Below are positions 44,801 through 55,748 of a stretch of DNA of 64,000 bases, piece after piece. The translations under genes and the position numbers were made by a program. The DNA is from Blepharisma stoltei. Its lineage: Eukaryota; Ciliophora; Heterotrichea; Heterotrichida; Blepharismidae. Where the stretch lies: positions 558,001 to 622,000 of the forward strand of contig CAJZBQ010000015.1 in assembly GCA_914767885.1 (NCBI GenBank), read 5' to 3'. Position 1 is the first letter of the stretch. Every line of letters begins with the position of its first letter. The notes beneath the pieces are model-generated. The model saw only the letters and a program-made list of their open reading frames with translations. It had not been told where the DNA came from and did no database searches.

Positions 44801-47800
44801 TATATTAGATAAAAATATAATGGACTGTGATAGAAAATATTTCAGAAAATTATATTTTGAAAGACCTATATCTATATTGCATTACTGTCAATATATAATT
44901 TTGTAAAGTCTACAACGCAATTCAGTGATTTATAAAGGAACAAACTGCTAGTAAATTGTGAAAGAGGATTTAACTCTCAAAAATAACGTATTATTATCAT
45001 AATAGTGAACAAAATCATAATAAATTACTATGATTCCATCAAAAACTTTAATCATAAAATAAAAGTTATTTTATCATCAAATGCATTTTAAAATGTTTAA
45101 AATAATATATTTTGTTAAATACTTTTAAAATTATATTTAAAATAAAGATATAAATGCTTAGAAAGAAATTATAGACGTGCAAAAGAAGAGGCTTATTTCG
45201 CATTTTGAGCTTAAATTTAATTAATTCTTACAATAGTAAAAATTTTTTAAAGCAATTTAAGTATTCGTAAACACTTTAAATAACTTTGATTCTATTAATT
45301 AAAAGCTCAATTAATTTAAATCTCTTATGCTCTAAGTAAAGCATGCACTGCTTCTTTAAAATGTCATCAATTTTAATATTTTCTGAGAAATTCATTTATA
45401 TAGAATTTTATATATTATAAAAAACTTTAATTAAACTAGCATGCTACTATTTAGCTCACAAAATTACTAATATAGCTAAAAATAGAAAGATAAAATCTAA
45501 ATGGGAAATAAGAGAAAAAGATTGAATTTGTTTTAATATCATAATTAGTAAATAATATTAAATGTCAACTGAATTAACGTTAAAAAATAGAGTCTTGTAA
45601 AATATTAGTCGAAAAATTATTTGAGAGGTTTACCATCACATATACCCCCTATACTAAACAAATTATTTTAAAGATAAACTTTATAATAAAATTTAAAATA
45701 AGAATTTTAATGGATTTATTTATTAATGACAAATTGAGCAATAAATATATCAGATCATCCGAAAATTTCTCTATTAGGTTTTTTTAGCATTTATATTGGT
45801 TTTCAGCATATAATTTAGTTTTTGTGCATCGATATTTGTTTCTAAGTGTAAAAGAGACGTAAATTGATAATTAAAATTCCCCTTTTATTTATATCATTTA
45901 TTCTCTATATACCTCCACTGCTTATAACCTAGCCTAACCTAAAACATGCATTAAAATGGGACCTATAGGCATTCCTCTACCAAAAACTGGGGCTTCCGGC
46001 CCAGGCCACACGAGAGTAGTCTTTTTTCATATAGCTGTCGAAGGAAGGCACTTAGGAACCTGATAGACTCCAAGAAGCGATCCTTGGAATCAAGTTACTT
46101 CATTCGCCCGTAACAAGGCTGCAGAAATCCATAAGCCACCCACTCAAAACTGAAGCCGCAAGGTAAGGAGGAGACAGAAGGTACCGAAAGGGCACTTATA
46201 TGAGGGATAGACCTTCTGGGCTGGAGTCGAAAAGCGGTAGAACCTCGCGTACGGGAGTCAATATGGCTAACGCCTAACTTTAACAACCTAAGCTAACCTC
46301 TACTACTATTAAGATTATTTATTATAAAATTATGGAGAAATTTATAAAAACAATGCATAAGCAAGTAAATAAATAATTTTAGCTAAAGATAATATTTTTG
46401 ATTTAATATTAAATGAATATTACAACAAAACACTATTAATATCGAATATAGAGCTTAAGGTAGAGCCAGACTGCCAGGAAGAGCTGGACTGCCATACTGC
46501 CAGGACGAGCCAGACTCCCAGGTAGGGCGAGACTGCTAGATAGAGCCATACTTTCAAGCTACCAGATAGAGCTAGTAGGTAGAGCTAGATAGAGTCTAAC
46601 CGCAGAACTATTGGGCTGCCGGACTGCCAGTCTGCAAATAGAGCCAGATAGACCGAGCTGGGTTTGACCAAGCCACGAAGCTTCTAAGATGTTTTTAAAC
46701 CATTGGATCTCTTTTTCTTTAGATGAGCATATAAGCTCCCAACCAATAATTAGAATCTTCCATGCAAGATGCTGGAATTCTTGGTCTCCACGGGATAAAG
46801 CACTGATGATAACATTTTCTAGCCTTGCAACTATTTCAGGTTTTATTAGTGAAGGTCTGGAATGGCTTACCCATAAAAATAATAAATGCAATGCTGCATT
46901 TGTAGCTTTTCCTTCAGATTCTATAACATTTAGCAAAAATTCAAGAGTAATTGAAGAACTTTCTAGACAAAATAAAGCCTCTTTACTATTATCGATGACA
47001 ACTGTTGGCTTATCTTTTGCTTGCTCCAATACACAAGAACGATGTTCACAGCTATTCTTCCAGAGTTCTCAAGCCTTGACATGGGTTGCTTGCAGAAAAA
47101 TTCCCAAAAAATGGAATTTCAGGCCGACTGTCGGTCTAGTTTCACCCTGATGAATTGTCCGAATTGTCAAAAGACACAGCTGAGCTTTCCCTTTCTAATT
47201 CCTAGCATTTCATTTCCATGAGGTAAAATCCAATCCTGAAAATGGATTTGGGCTAGCCTTAGATCGCTTCCTAATATGCTTACCTAGCATTGCTGCCAAT
47301 TTCTAGATTGTCAACCTTGCCGGATGCAATTAAATATATGTTGATGATGCCTGGCCGATACGCCATAGCTATTATGCTTACTCAATACACAAGTTTTTCA
47401 TCTTATCATTCAACAAAATCATGAAGGTCTCTCCTTTTTTCCTTTTGGTATTTTCATTGATAGGCTTTAACCCCAAACTTCTCGCAATTGCCATTTCTTC
47501 AACAGCTTTAAGCTTTTCTAGTCTCATTTGCATTTTTTCAATGATTTTTTGGGCAGCAGAAATTTTTTCATTGTCTGTTAATCCTCTTAAATATTTGGTA
47601 TATTTACTGATGATTCTCGAATACATAGTCGTCCATCTCAGCCATTTCCACGGTAAAGTAAACCTATTAGCTTCACATTCTTGAATAATTTGAAGCCCTT
47701 CAGCAACAAAAGCTTCATATGGCCTTCCTCCTAAATCGTAGTTTTTCAGCAAAATTCTTTCTTTTAAAGAGGTTTGGTCTGCATAAGCAATAAAATGCAC

Positions 47801-50171
47801 CCCATTGGCATAGTTAAGAACAGATGTATAGAATTTTTGGTTGATAGTATCATAGCAAGTAGCAGTGTCCATAGCAAATGCTTTATCACAGTCTTTATTA
47901 ATGATATGAGATCCTTTGTGGGTATGCAAAGGTTTTTCTTGGTTCTTGTATCTGTTCCAGAAGTTTTCGTCTTGTTTAAGTTCAGCTACTTGATTGGTTG
48001 TATTAGGCAATATGTGAGCATCAGTTGGGAGAAGTTTTACATCATTAGGAGAAACAGAAAATATACGTGAGGTTGCAGAACCACCATCTGGGTTAAGGAA
48101 ATGAAGGGCGATTTGTTCCTTGCTCATAGTCCAGTTGCCTCTAGACACTAAATCAGGAGTCAAAATTGTATCAGATTTTAATGAAACTTCAGGTTTTTGC
48201 ATTTTCCCAATAGTATAAGAAATAACATCAGCTTCACATAAAAGCGTGCTTTGAGTGCTTGTCACGATTTTTTTGCCTCTTTCGTTATCTCCATTTTCCA
48301 CAAGCCAATTAGCAGCGCTTTCAATATCATCATTATGGATCGCTAAAGCTCTTTGACATTCATATATAGAAAAATACCCAGAAAACCCTTCATGCAGTTC
48401 TTTAGCAAGTTCACTAGGCTCTTGTTGAGGCTTCGTATAAGATTGCAAATGAGAGACATCAAACTTATAAAGTACAAATTTGCATATATTAGGGTCATCT
48501 TTTTTCTTGGCATCATCTTTCTTTTCCTCTTCTTCTGGCTTAGCTATAGTCTCAAATTTCATTCCAACTACAAATAAAGATTCTCCGTCAGAAAGCAAAG
48601 GATAATATTTATTAAAAGCCTGTTTAGAAGCATTTCCAAAAATATCAGTGCAAAATAGCTGCAGCAATCCTTCAATTTTAAAAGTATTTGGACATATAAT
48701 TTGCAGCACTCCAGTTTCTTTGAAGCTTGATCTCATATAAAGTTTTCCTTTGCAATAGACCCACAAAGCTTCTTCAGGTCTTTCAGATGCCTGGTAAAGA
48801 TAAACTTTTCCACACACAGTTCCATTTTCACCTGTGCCTATTTTGAATTTCCCACCTCCTTGGGTGCCAATAAATAGATATATATATTCTCCATCAGTGG
48901 TTATTGACGTATTCCAGCAATTTTGGTTTTTCTGAAACACTGAGTTGTGAGCAGCTGAAAATCTGCCCATCATTGATCCTGGTTTGACGCCATGAACAGG
49001 TTTTTCATAGTTTAAAATTGCTTTAATCATACTTATATGAGGAGCAATTGCTTCTGATAAAGCCCCTACAAATTCCTCACTGGTTTCATGGGTCGAGCAA
49101 TAACTCCAGACCTCAAATAGAGAGCTTGCCAGCCTTGTGCCATTTCCTGATAAAAATCCGAAAATTAATAAGGCCTGCAGAGCCATATTGACAAGCTTTG
49201 CGTCTTCATGGTATTTCTGAATAAATGCTTTAGCTTTTTCGATAAATTTCATGCTAAGATCAAAAGGTTCAAGCCACAAAGCGAGTGGCGGGAGCTGTTT
49301 TAGCTTTTCTAGAAGTTCTGGCAAGCCATATGGCCATGATGAAGGATCAGTACCCGGCAAGCTGCTGGTTTGCCATGGTTGCATTGCGATACCTTTGGTC
49401 AGATCAACAAATTCGTCATCAGTTGGCTTAGAGTGGACATTTCCTCTAATGAGCTGAGATTCATTGCTAATTGTTCCGTAAAGGTTGAGCAAGCGTGAAT
49501 AGAATAAGGAAATTTCTGAGTGAGTATCTTGAGTAAGAGAGTCCAGCTGTTTTTGCCATTCGAGTATAGAAAGCTCTTTAGCGTGGCTGTAAACTTCTGG
49601 CTGAAAAGTAACTAACTCCCCCCCTCCGTGAGTGAATAAAACTATTAGAAAAATCGCTATTTTTTGCCCAAAAACCCACCTCCGTGAGTGAACAAAAATT
49701 TTTTTAATAGAAAAATTGTTTATGGAAAAATTTTTGATATATAAGTGATAATTATTATAATGAAATCTAGAGCTAATTCTGTTTAATTTTAAACAAATTG
49801 CTTTTTAAAACATAAATTTTATAAATTAAATAAATATTTTGTTTTCCAATTTTTGCGAATTAGGATTTTTTTGAATTTCGAAAAAAAATATTTTCTATAT
49901 AAATTTTATATATAAATTTTTTTAACAAAAAAAAAATTAACCCCCCTCCGTGAGTGAACAAAATTTTTTGCTCACTCACGGAGGGGGGGGGGAGTAAGGA
50001 GAAGTACTTGTCTAGAGGACCTCCGGAGCCTTCTTCTTTATTGAATTCCTTAATTGGAATAGTAATGCTGTCGAACTTAAAAGATGCAAGAGCCGCCCAG
50101 TCAGGATCCTCAGTCACATTGCGCTCATTGAAACAGAGCAGATCATCCAATCCAGTCTCAAGGATTGACAT
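32802..50171 (-). CDS. Giant HECT-type E3 ubiquitin ligase, interrupted by eight insertions
   Basis: Exons (minus): 49998-50171, 47394-49615, 46677-47037, 42383-44648, 41248-42159, 39556-40865, 36265-38321, 35066-35989, 32802-34552; about 3,990 codons. Domains by position: UBA-like (IYECQRALAIHNDDIESAAN) at about 48275-48420; a beta-rich HERC/ZZEF-like domain (GAIAICIELDPRS) at 43540-43870; Lys/Gln coiled coil at 42690-42900; RanBP2 zinc finger (YQCSQCTFEN...VCEICGNPKP) at 35337-35415; HECT domain in the last 1.7 kb with catalytic Cys at 32970-32972 (PKADTCFFNLEIPDYSSKE). Transfers ubiquitin through that Cys. Overall nearest in layout to HECTD4/HERC-type giants. All junctions are in frame except one base at 47038, where an A-run may be miscounted. 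Confidence 0.85.
34553..35055 (+). mobile_element. Retroposon-like unit R7 in the HECT gene
   Basis: 503 bp, flanked by TCTCCTAGCC (34543-34552, 35056-35065). Starts TACACAATTAAAATGGCGAGC, contains hairpin GACGTCACCATTTTTTGGTGACGTC-type near 34905, GGTAGAGGCTGAAATAAACC near the end, and a (TAATC)n tail. Shares blocks with R2. Excision gives KGWLGEDMHVV in frame. Confidence 0.9.
35990..36261 (-). mobile_element. Degenerate family A MITE/IES (A5) in the HECT gene, non-TA flanks
   Basis: 272 bp with family A words (CTGTGAGTGAACAAACC, CTCCGTGAG, GTGAGCGAACAAAATTC). Flanks are TCA (35987-35989) and CCA (36262-36264), not TTA/TAA. Joining at the shared CA (TG on minus) restores the frame: LIRLLRRLRYMN. 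Confidence 0.82.
38322..39555. mobile_element. Long-TIR element H in the HECT gene with four internal tandem repeats
   Basis: 1,234 bp. Nearly perfect terminal inverted repeats of about 300 bp (TATAGAACTTTCTCTTCAAT ... and complement) flank a four-copy tandem array (units of about 161-164 bp starting near 38633, 38794, 38955, 39119, each with CATCGTCTCCCTAAGGCAGT or a close form). Joining at TA gives GGWNDYIRPGTVV in frame. No transposase. Confidence 0.88.
40866..41244 (-). mobile_element. Family A MITE/IES (A6) in the HECT gene
   Basis: 379 bp, TAA on both sides (40863-40865, 41245-41247). Hairpin end left, two-word end right. Excision gives RLEILLGITYEI in frame. Confidence 0.93.
42160..42379. 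mobile_element. IES of 220 bp in the HECT gene
   Basis: TAA on both sides (42157-42159, 42380-42382), ends CCCTATTTCAC and AAAGAGAGAG. AT-rich, no family A/B/C word seen, though the purine end recalls a decayed A copy. Excision gives SEVALEEMPHLK in frame. Confidence 0.88.
44649..46670. mobile_element. Foldback-like element G in the HECT gene, satellite-type arms
   Basis: 2,022 bp with 10-bp perfect TIR TGGTCAAACC/GGTTTGACCA and AGCCAC repeated on both sides (44643-44648, 46671-46676; CAAGCCAC if 8 bp is counted). Each end carries degenerate tandem GAGCCAGACTGCCAG-type units, inverted relative to each other (44665-44755; 46450-46660). The core is AT-rich and non-coding and holds unit R8. Excision gives LEASWLASPPAP in frame. 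Confidence 0.85.
45940..46284 (+). mobile_element. Retroposon-like unit R8 nested in element G
   Basis: 345 bp, starts TAAAACATGCATTAAAATGGGACC, flanked by AACCTAGCCTAACC and AACCTAAGCTAACC (45926-45939, 46285-46298; two mismatches). GC-rich against an AT-rich host core. Confidence 0.7.
47038..47382 (-). mobile_element. Retroposon-like unit R9 in the HECT gene
   Basis: 345 bp, flanked by CAATACACAAG (47027-47037, 47383-47393). On the minus strand starts AGTAAGCATAATAGCTATGGC and shares GGCAGCAATGCTAGGTAAGC with R5. The exon join here is one base out of frame. Confidence 0.85.
49616..49994 (+). mobile_element. Family A MITE/IES (A7) in the HECT gene
   Basis: 379 bp, TAA on both sides (49613-49615, 49995-49997). 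Two-word end left, hairpin end right. Same length as A6. Excision gives DKYFSLVTFQPEVY in frame. Confidence 0.93.
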
Positions 50172-50375
50172 ATTTTTATATAAAGTAATGTGAATTCATT
50201 AGTTAATCTAAATAAATTATTTATCTAATCGGCATCTATATAAAAATGACTATAAAGAAATTAAATTAAGAGTTGAATTATAAAATCATTAATATGAACT
50301 ATTTGAATTAATTTCAAAAAAATGCTTTGGAAGCTTAACTAATTTCGAATTCGGCTCGATTAAAAGATTCTTTGC

Positions 50376-52406
50376 TTAAGCTCAAACTTTGGTTTTTATA
50401 TTGACAAGCGAATCTGATAATGTAATCGATATATATTTCCCAATTATTTTCACTCCCCCATTCTGTAAGTGAACAAAACCATTGAATTTTGAGAAAAGTC
50501 AACTGAGCTAATTTTTTTTTAATATAAAACAGCTTTGCATTTTTAAAGCATAAATTTTAGTGAGTTGGTTTTTTTTTTCAGTTTTGAAGAGCAAATTTTA
50601 CTATAAAATTTATTTAAAAAAATTGACCCCCTCCTTGGAAAACAAAATTTTTTTGTTCGCTTAAAAAGAGAGAGTCAGGCCTTTTTGTATCTTATAAAAA
50701 CTGATTTTTTTTGTGATGTTGGAAAACTTAAACAATGAAGACATAAAATCTTTTCTTTTTCTCAAGATAATTTTATTAAAAGTTTTTCCTAGTCTATAAG
50801 CCCTTGATTTGTTTACAAATTCCTGCATTGAATTATTTTGTTTTTTATATAGAAAAGATTGATTTAAAATAGCTGATTCATATGCTGATGAAGACAAATC
50901 TGCTTCATTGCTTGTTTGAGCTGTGCTCCATAATAAATATTGTTTCCTTTTTAAATAGCTTTTCGCAACCCTTTGAATATTTTTAGTATGGAGATATTTT
51001 TCAAACAATTCAGGCTTGAATTTTACAAGTCTATGATGAGGTGTAGCAGTATTAACATAGAGTACATATTTTAGTATTTCAAAAGCTTCATTTGAAGGCT
51101 TTGTGATGCAAATTCCTATAATTGCTTTAATTCCTTTTTGTATAGAATAATATCTTCTTCTTAAATATTTAGGCATCGTGCTTTGCAACTTCCAAAAACC
51201 CATCTTATTGTGTTTATTTATAAGTTTTTGGAGAGCAGGAATAAGTGCATTTATATTCCTCACATAAGCTTTATTGAACTTGCAACGTCTACCTTTTGTG
51301 CTTTCAATACTGTGTGTTGATGTTACTGATATTGAAGATATATTGAGGTCTTGGCTTTTTGAGTGTTTAGTTTTAGTTTCAGGGATGACTGAATGCCAAA
51401 ATGTTTCAGTGACAAACAGTTTTGCAATATTTCCATTGAATTTAGGAGTTGATGGTTTTTTATTTAAATATTTATTTGAAGTCTTTATTCCTTTCCATCA
51501 CCTTTGAATAGAAATAACTTTCTGCTCAATTGTTTTTGTATCAAATTTTGAAATGGAGTCTTCTTTGGAGTAAGATTTATCTTGGATTTCTATTGAATCG
51601 CATTCAGAAAATTGCAATCTTGGAGATGAAGTGAAAGTGGAATTGTCTATACAAAGTTTTGGAACTATGGTCTTCGTTTCTATGTAACAAAGCAGTTTCG
51701 GCTTAATTTCACAATGATAAATTCTCAAGCTGCATTGAAATATTTGGATTAAAGGCTTTTGTAGAGAAGCATTCTCATAGCGTAAAATTTCTATAGGATA
51801 TGAAAGTGACTTTTGAGAGCAAGAATAGAGTGAAAGTGATAATGAGTAAAATAATTGTGGATTCTTGATTTCTAGAAAGAAAGGCTGGACTGTGAGTGTT
51901 TGGCTATATAAATTAACTTCTGGCTTTGCAATTTGAAAAAATTCTATCACATAGTTTTGCAAAGGCCATTGATTCTTTTTTTTATCATGCTTTTCATCAA
52001 CTAAAATATCAATGCATCTTTCATCTGTTTGAATATAATTTATATCGCAATGCTCAACATTTAAATTATTCTCATTTTTTATCTCTTCAAAATATAATAA
52101 AATCTCAGTCTGCTTCTTTTTCAACACTCTAAAGCTTTGAATTGATATGATTTCTGATGATTTATAATTTTCAAAGCCAAAGCTTTTTTCTGCGTAAAAT
52201 AAATTTTCAAGATGCTTACTTTCAATTTCAAATTTTTTATACGACAATAAATACTCACTTGATTTAAAGATTGGAATATGAATATTCCTTCATTCTATAT
52301 CCTTCAATTTTTTGTTGGGAATCAGAGACTTGATACAGGAAAATTCTTGTTCGATATAGCTTAGGCTGTACTCACCAACAGAGTTGAAATAAATCAAATT
52401 TTCCAT
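50376..52406 (-). CDS. Unrecognised basic protein with an IES near its 3' end
   Basis: Join 50678..52406 with 50376..50452: 601 residues. One long frame once TGA is Trp (KDIEWRNIHIP, SIQRWWKGIK). N-terminal half beta-rich, C-terminal half basic with SYLKRKQYLLWSTAQ and KIILRKRKDFMSSLFKF. No domain recognised. Removing 50453-50674 with one TCA gives IQKGLKIIGKYISITLSD and a stop after TKVWA. Read without excision the C-terminus ends inside the element. Confidence 0.75.
50453..50674 (+). mobile_element. Degenerate family A MITE/IES (A8) with TCA target repeat
   Basis: 222 bp, TCA on both sides (50450-50452, 50675-50677). Ends CTCCCCCATTCTGTAAGTG and TTTGTTCGCTTAAAAAGAGAGAG. Decayed hairpin end at right. 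Confidence 0.85.
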
Positions 52407-52511
52407 TTAATTGAAATAGATATTAAATAATCTTTTTATTGTTTCCAATAGTGCAGCTAAAATTGTGAAATTTATGTAAGGATAAAAGTCATATAAATAA
52501 GATAAACTATT

Positions 52512-52973
52512 TTAAGGATTAAATGCAGGTGGAGGTGGTCTTGAAGGTGGAGCCCTTCCTGGCGCATTTAACATCACTGAAACTGGAGGTGGTGGAGGTC
52601 CTCCCAACACGCTTGGTCCTGCAAGTCCTGGTGGTGCTTTATCAAAAGTTCCTCCCACAATTCCTTTTTCAACTGGCTTGGCTCTTCCAATTACAAGACC
52701 TTCTCCAGGTTTTCTTGCTTGTGGTGGAGGAGGAGCTTCTGCAGTGATGCTTACAATGTTTTCGCCTCTAATCAGTATCATTCCAAGCATTCTTTTTTGC
52801 TCTTTTTCTAATTCCCCAGATCTTTTAGGTTTTACTTTACGAAATTCTTCAGTATCTGATAGCACTGCGTTCATGTGTTTATCAAAGGCTAGAAAATTGC
52901 CTACCATTTGACGACCATCAGTCAGAGTGACTCTGACTCTGTAATTAATCCATTGAATCATCTTGCCTCACAT
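52512..52973 (-). CDS. SNRPB: Small nuclear ribonucleoprotein SmB
   Basis: 153 residues. Core Sm-ring protein of the U1, U2, U4 and U5 snRNPs. Sm1: [23 protein letters not shown]; Sm2: [20 protein letters not shown]. The C-terminal Pro/Gly tail ([31 protein letters not shown]) is typical of SmB. I place the start at 52973 because TGA-Trp gives [14 protein letters not shown], similar in spacing to the usual MTVGKSSKMLQHIDYR start; ATG 52961 is an alternative. Relevant here because the genome's 15-nt introns need a spliceosome. Confidence 0.94.
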
Positions 52974-52984
52974 ACATATAATGG

Positions 52985-53550
52985 ACACAAGTGGAATTGA
53001 CTTCTTGACACAATTTTCTCAATCTTATGGTCAAGGTGAACTTGAGAATTAATGTGCATCCGGTTAAGCCTTGCTAAGTTCCTATAGTTGTAAATGGAAT
53101 GAACTTGCTGCATTCTCTGGGTAGAGGATATATTCTTTAGAAACTAAATGTAATCGGCCTGAGCCACAATGATCTTGTAGCTCCTTGAGGAACACATTTT
53201 GGCACTTATAAGATATAGAAGTTGCTCGATGCGCCATCATCGGGCAGCCTCTATACCAAAGTTTCTCCTTGGTTAAAGTTCTACCAATTAGCCGAATCAG
53301 ATTCAGAAGTCCATAGTTGCTCACTCAGCACTGAAGCTCACAAAGCAAGGAAGAAACATTCCTTTAGTTCACTCTTGCATTATATGGCTAGGAAAGGAAA
53401 ATAAAGTTTTTGTGAGAGTACTCTCTCGTCAAATCATCATTTCTTTCGATCAAGCCTAATCGAGACGTCTCAAAGAGGTCAAATTGCATTATAGCAGCGC
53501 CAAGATTCTAATAATCTTGCCTCCTTTCTTGACCATTTTATGTTTATTAT
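52985..53550 (-). mobile_element. Possible retroposon R10, upstream of SmB
   Basis: Less AT-rich block that, on the minus strand, starts AACATAAAATGGTCAAGAAAGG near 53545, like other R units. No clear target duplication found and the left limit is a guess. Frames in it look like shadows. Confidence 0.45.
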
Positions 53551-54134
53551 TGATATTCGGGTTTTTACTTTTATAAACTAATTTTTATTTCGAAAAGATT
53601 TAATGTTTTTAACTCAATAATACTGAGCTTACTAACTATAAATAATTTAAAAAAATTAAGGAATAGTTCAGAAATAGAAAGTATATTCATAGAGATAGCA
53701 TAATTTATAAAACCTTGAACAAATAATAAGCTACTTTTATTACCTTCTTTTTAGAACAATTACGTTATAATTAATTCCAAAAGAAAAATGAGAATTTCAG
53801 AAACCATAATTATGTCCATTTTCAAGAACTAATTCGATCAATGATTTCATACGGTCATATTACTCGATTGCATGCAAATTTAATAAAAAATAAATTGCAA
53901 TCTTTCTTTTCGAATATATCCTGAAACCAAGTGTAACAAAATTTTCGAATTTTTTTAATCTTATTTAGCCACAAGATTAACGTCAACACATAATTGGCGT
54001 CCCTATTAGATTTTCATTCTATGTTAATTTTACGCTTTTCGCTCATCTATTTTACTATTCACTGATTTGCTGACAATTAGTTAAAAGACCATTAAAATTC
54101 CCTCATTAGGTTTCATTTATACTTTAACCATAAG
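53551..54134. other. Intergenic, AT-rich
   Basis: Spacer before the Rh gene. No gene, MITE end or RNA seen. Confidence 0.55.
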
Positions 54135-55633
54135 ATGGAGACTGATCGCCCAGATGGTCATCAATCAGAATCACAAAAGAATCCTATGTTCCAAATATTT
54201 TTCATCTTGCTGGAGGTCACTATCGTAATTCTTTATGGCATTTTCGTTGAGTTTCACTATGATCCAGTGGACCCAAATCTCCCATGGACTGAAGAGCCAC
54301 AAACCGAATTTGTGACGGGCTATCCTGTTCTGCAAGATATATCAGTCATGATGTTCGTAGGTTTTGGATTTCTCATGACTTTTCTTAGAACCCACAGCTG
54401 GTCTGCCGTGGGTTTTAATTTTATTTTGACAGTAGTCGTTTTTCAGATGTACATTCTTTATTCTGGATTTTGGTCAAGATGTGTTTCTGACGACCACTGG
54501 GACCTCAAGATTCAGGTAGGAATCGAAACATTGGTCACAGCTTTTTATTGCTGCGCATCTATTTTAATCAGCTTTGGAGGAGTCATTGGCAAACTTAATT
54601 TATTCCAGCTTTTAGTTATGGCTTTTATTGAGGCTTGTTTTTACTCATTGAACGAAGCCATCGTGTTTGAGAAAATTCACATAGAGGACATCGGCGGGAG
54701 CATCACCATTCACACATTTGGTGCTTACTTTGGACTGTCAGTAGCATTTATAATTTCGCCAAAGCAGACCAAAGGCCATCCTAAGAATAGCTCAAACTAC
54801 AACTCAAATTTATTCGCTATGATTGGAACTTTGTTCTTGTGGATGTATTGGCCATCCTTCAACTGTTTTCTAGCTTTAAACCCAGAGGACAGAATTAGAT
54901 CTGTCATAAACACACTTTTAGCCCTTACTGGGTCTACTACTGCTGTTTTCATAACATCTTCTTTCTTTAAAAAAGGCAAGCTTAACATGGAAGATGTGCT
55001 TAACGCGACTTTGGCTGGAGGTGTCTGCGTGGGTTCAAGTGCTGACCAAATTGTATATCCTTTTGCTGCTTTATTTGTTGGGTATTTTGCAGGATTTATA
55101 TCTTGTATTGGCTTTGAAAGGCTATCAGGCTTCCTGCAAAGAAAAGTAGGACTTTATGATACTTGTGGAATTAACAATTTGCATGGGATGCCTGGAGTTT
55201 TTGGAGGGATTTTTTCAGCTATATCTATTAAATTATTTTTGCAAAAGAATATATTATAAAATAATAGTGGCAATAATAATTTAAAACAGTATATATATTT
55301 ATAGGGGCATTAACAGAAGATACATTAGGATTTAGAGTAGAAGATAGATTTGAAGGAAGAACTGCTTCAGAGCAAGGAGGACTCCAAATGGCAGGCTTAG
55401 GAATTACCTTGGGAATTGCCATAGTTACTGGAATAATCACAGGCTGCATTTTAAAGCTGGGGTGCTTTAAAGGACCTACTGATCTTTTTGAAGATCAAGT
55501 ATTTTGGGAGATGGAAGAGCATCAAATCTCAAATGGGTACATTCCTGCAACGACTCGTGAAATAATAACTGAGGGAATCGAGCTACCTGAAAAGCGTCAT
55601 AAGAAACACAGACATGACAAGGAAGCCGAATAA
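54135..55633 (+). CDS. Rh-type ammonium/ammonia channel, one 50-bp IES
   Basis: Join 54135..55253 with 55304..55633: 482 residues, eleven or twelve membrane helices. Rh-family marks: FVGFGFLMTFLRTHSWSAVG, HTFGAYFGLSVAFIISPKQ (twin-His region starts here), MIGTLFLWMYWPSFNCFLA, LAGGVCVGSSADQIVYPFAAL, TCGINNLHGMPGVFGGIFSA (second pore His in NLHGMPG), AGLGITLGIAIVTGIITG, FEDQVFWEME. Conducts ammonia/ammonium, possibly CO2, across the plasma or vacuole membrane. The 50-bp insert would end the protein early; removal gives LFLQKNIGALTEDTLGFR. Confidence 0.94.
55254..55303. other. 50-bp TA-bounded IES in the Rh gene
   Basis: AT-rich (TTATAAAATAATAGTGGC ... TATATATTTATA) between ATA and GGGG. Several TA choices give the same joined product. 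Shortest interruption found here. Confidence 0.75.
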
Positions 55634-55748
55634 TCCTTAAGATAAGGTATATAATCTATTCAATAAAATAGTTATAAATATTTTCTATTATCCTAAGCTA
55701 AGAAAGCTTTATTTTTCACATTTAATATGCTATTCAATGTTTATTTTA

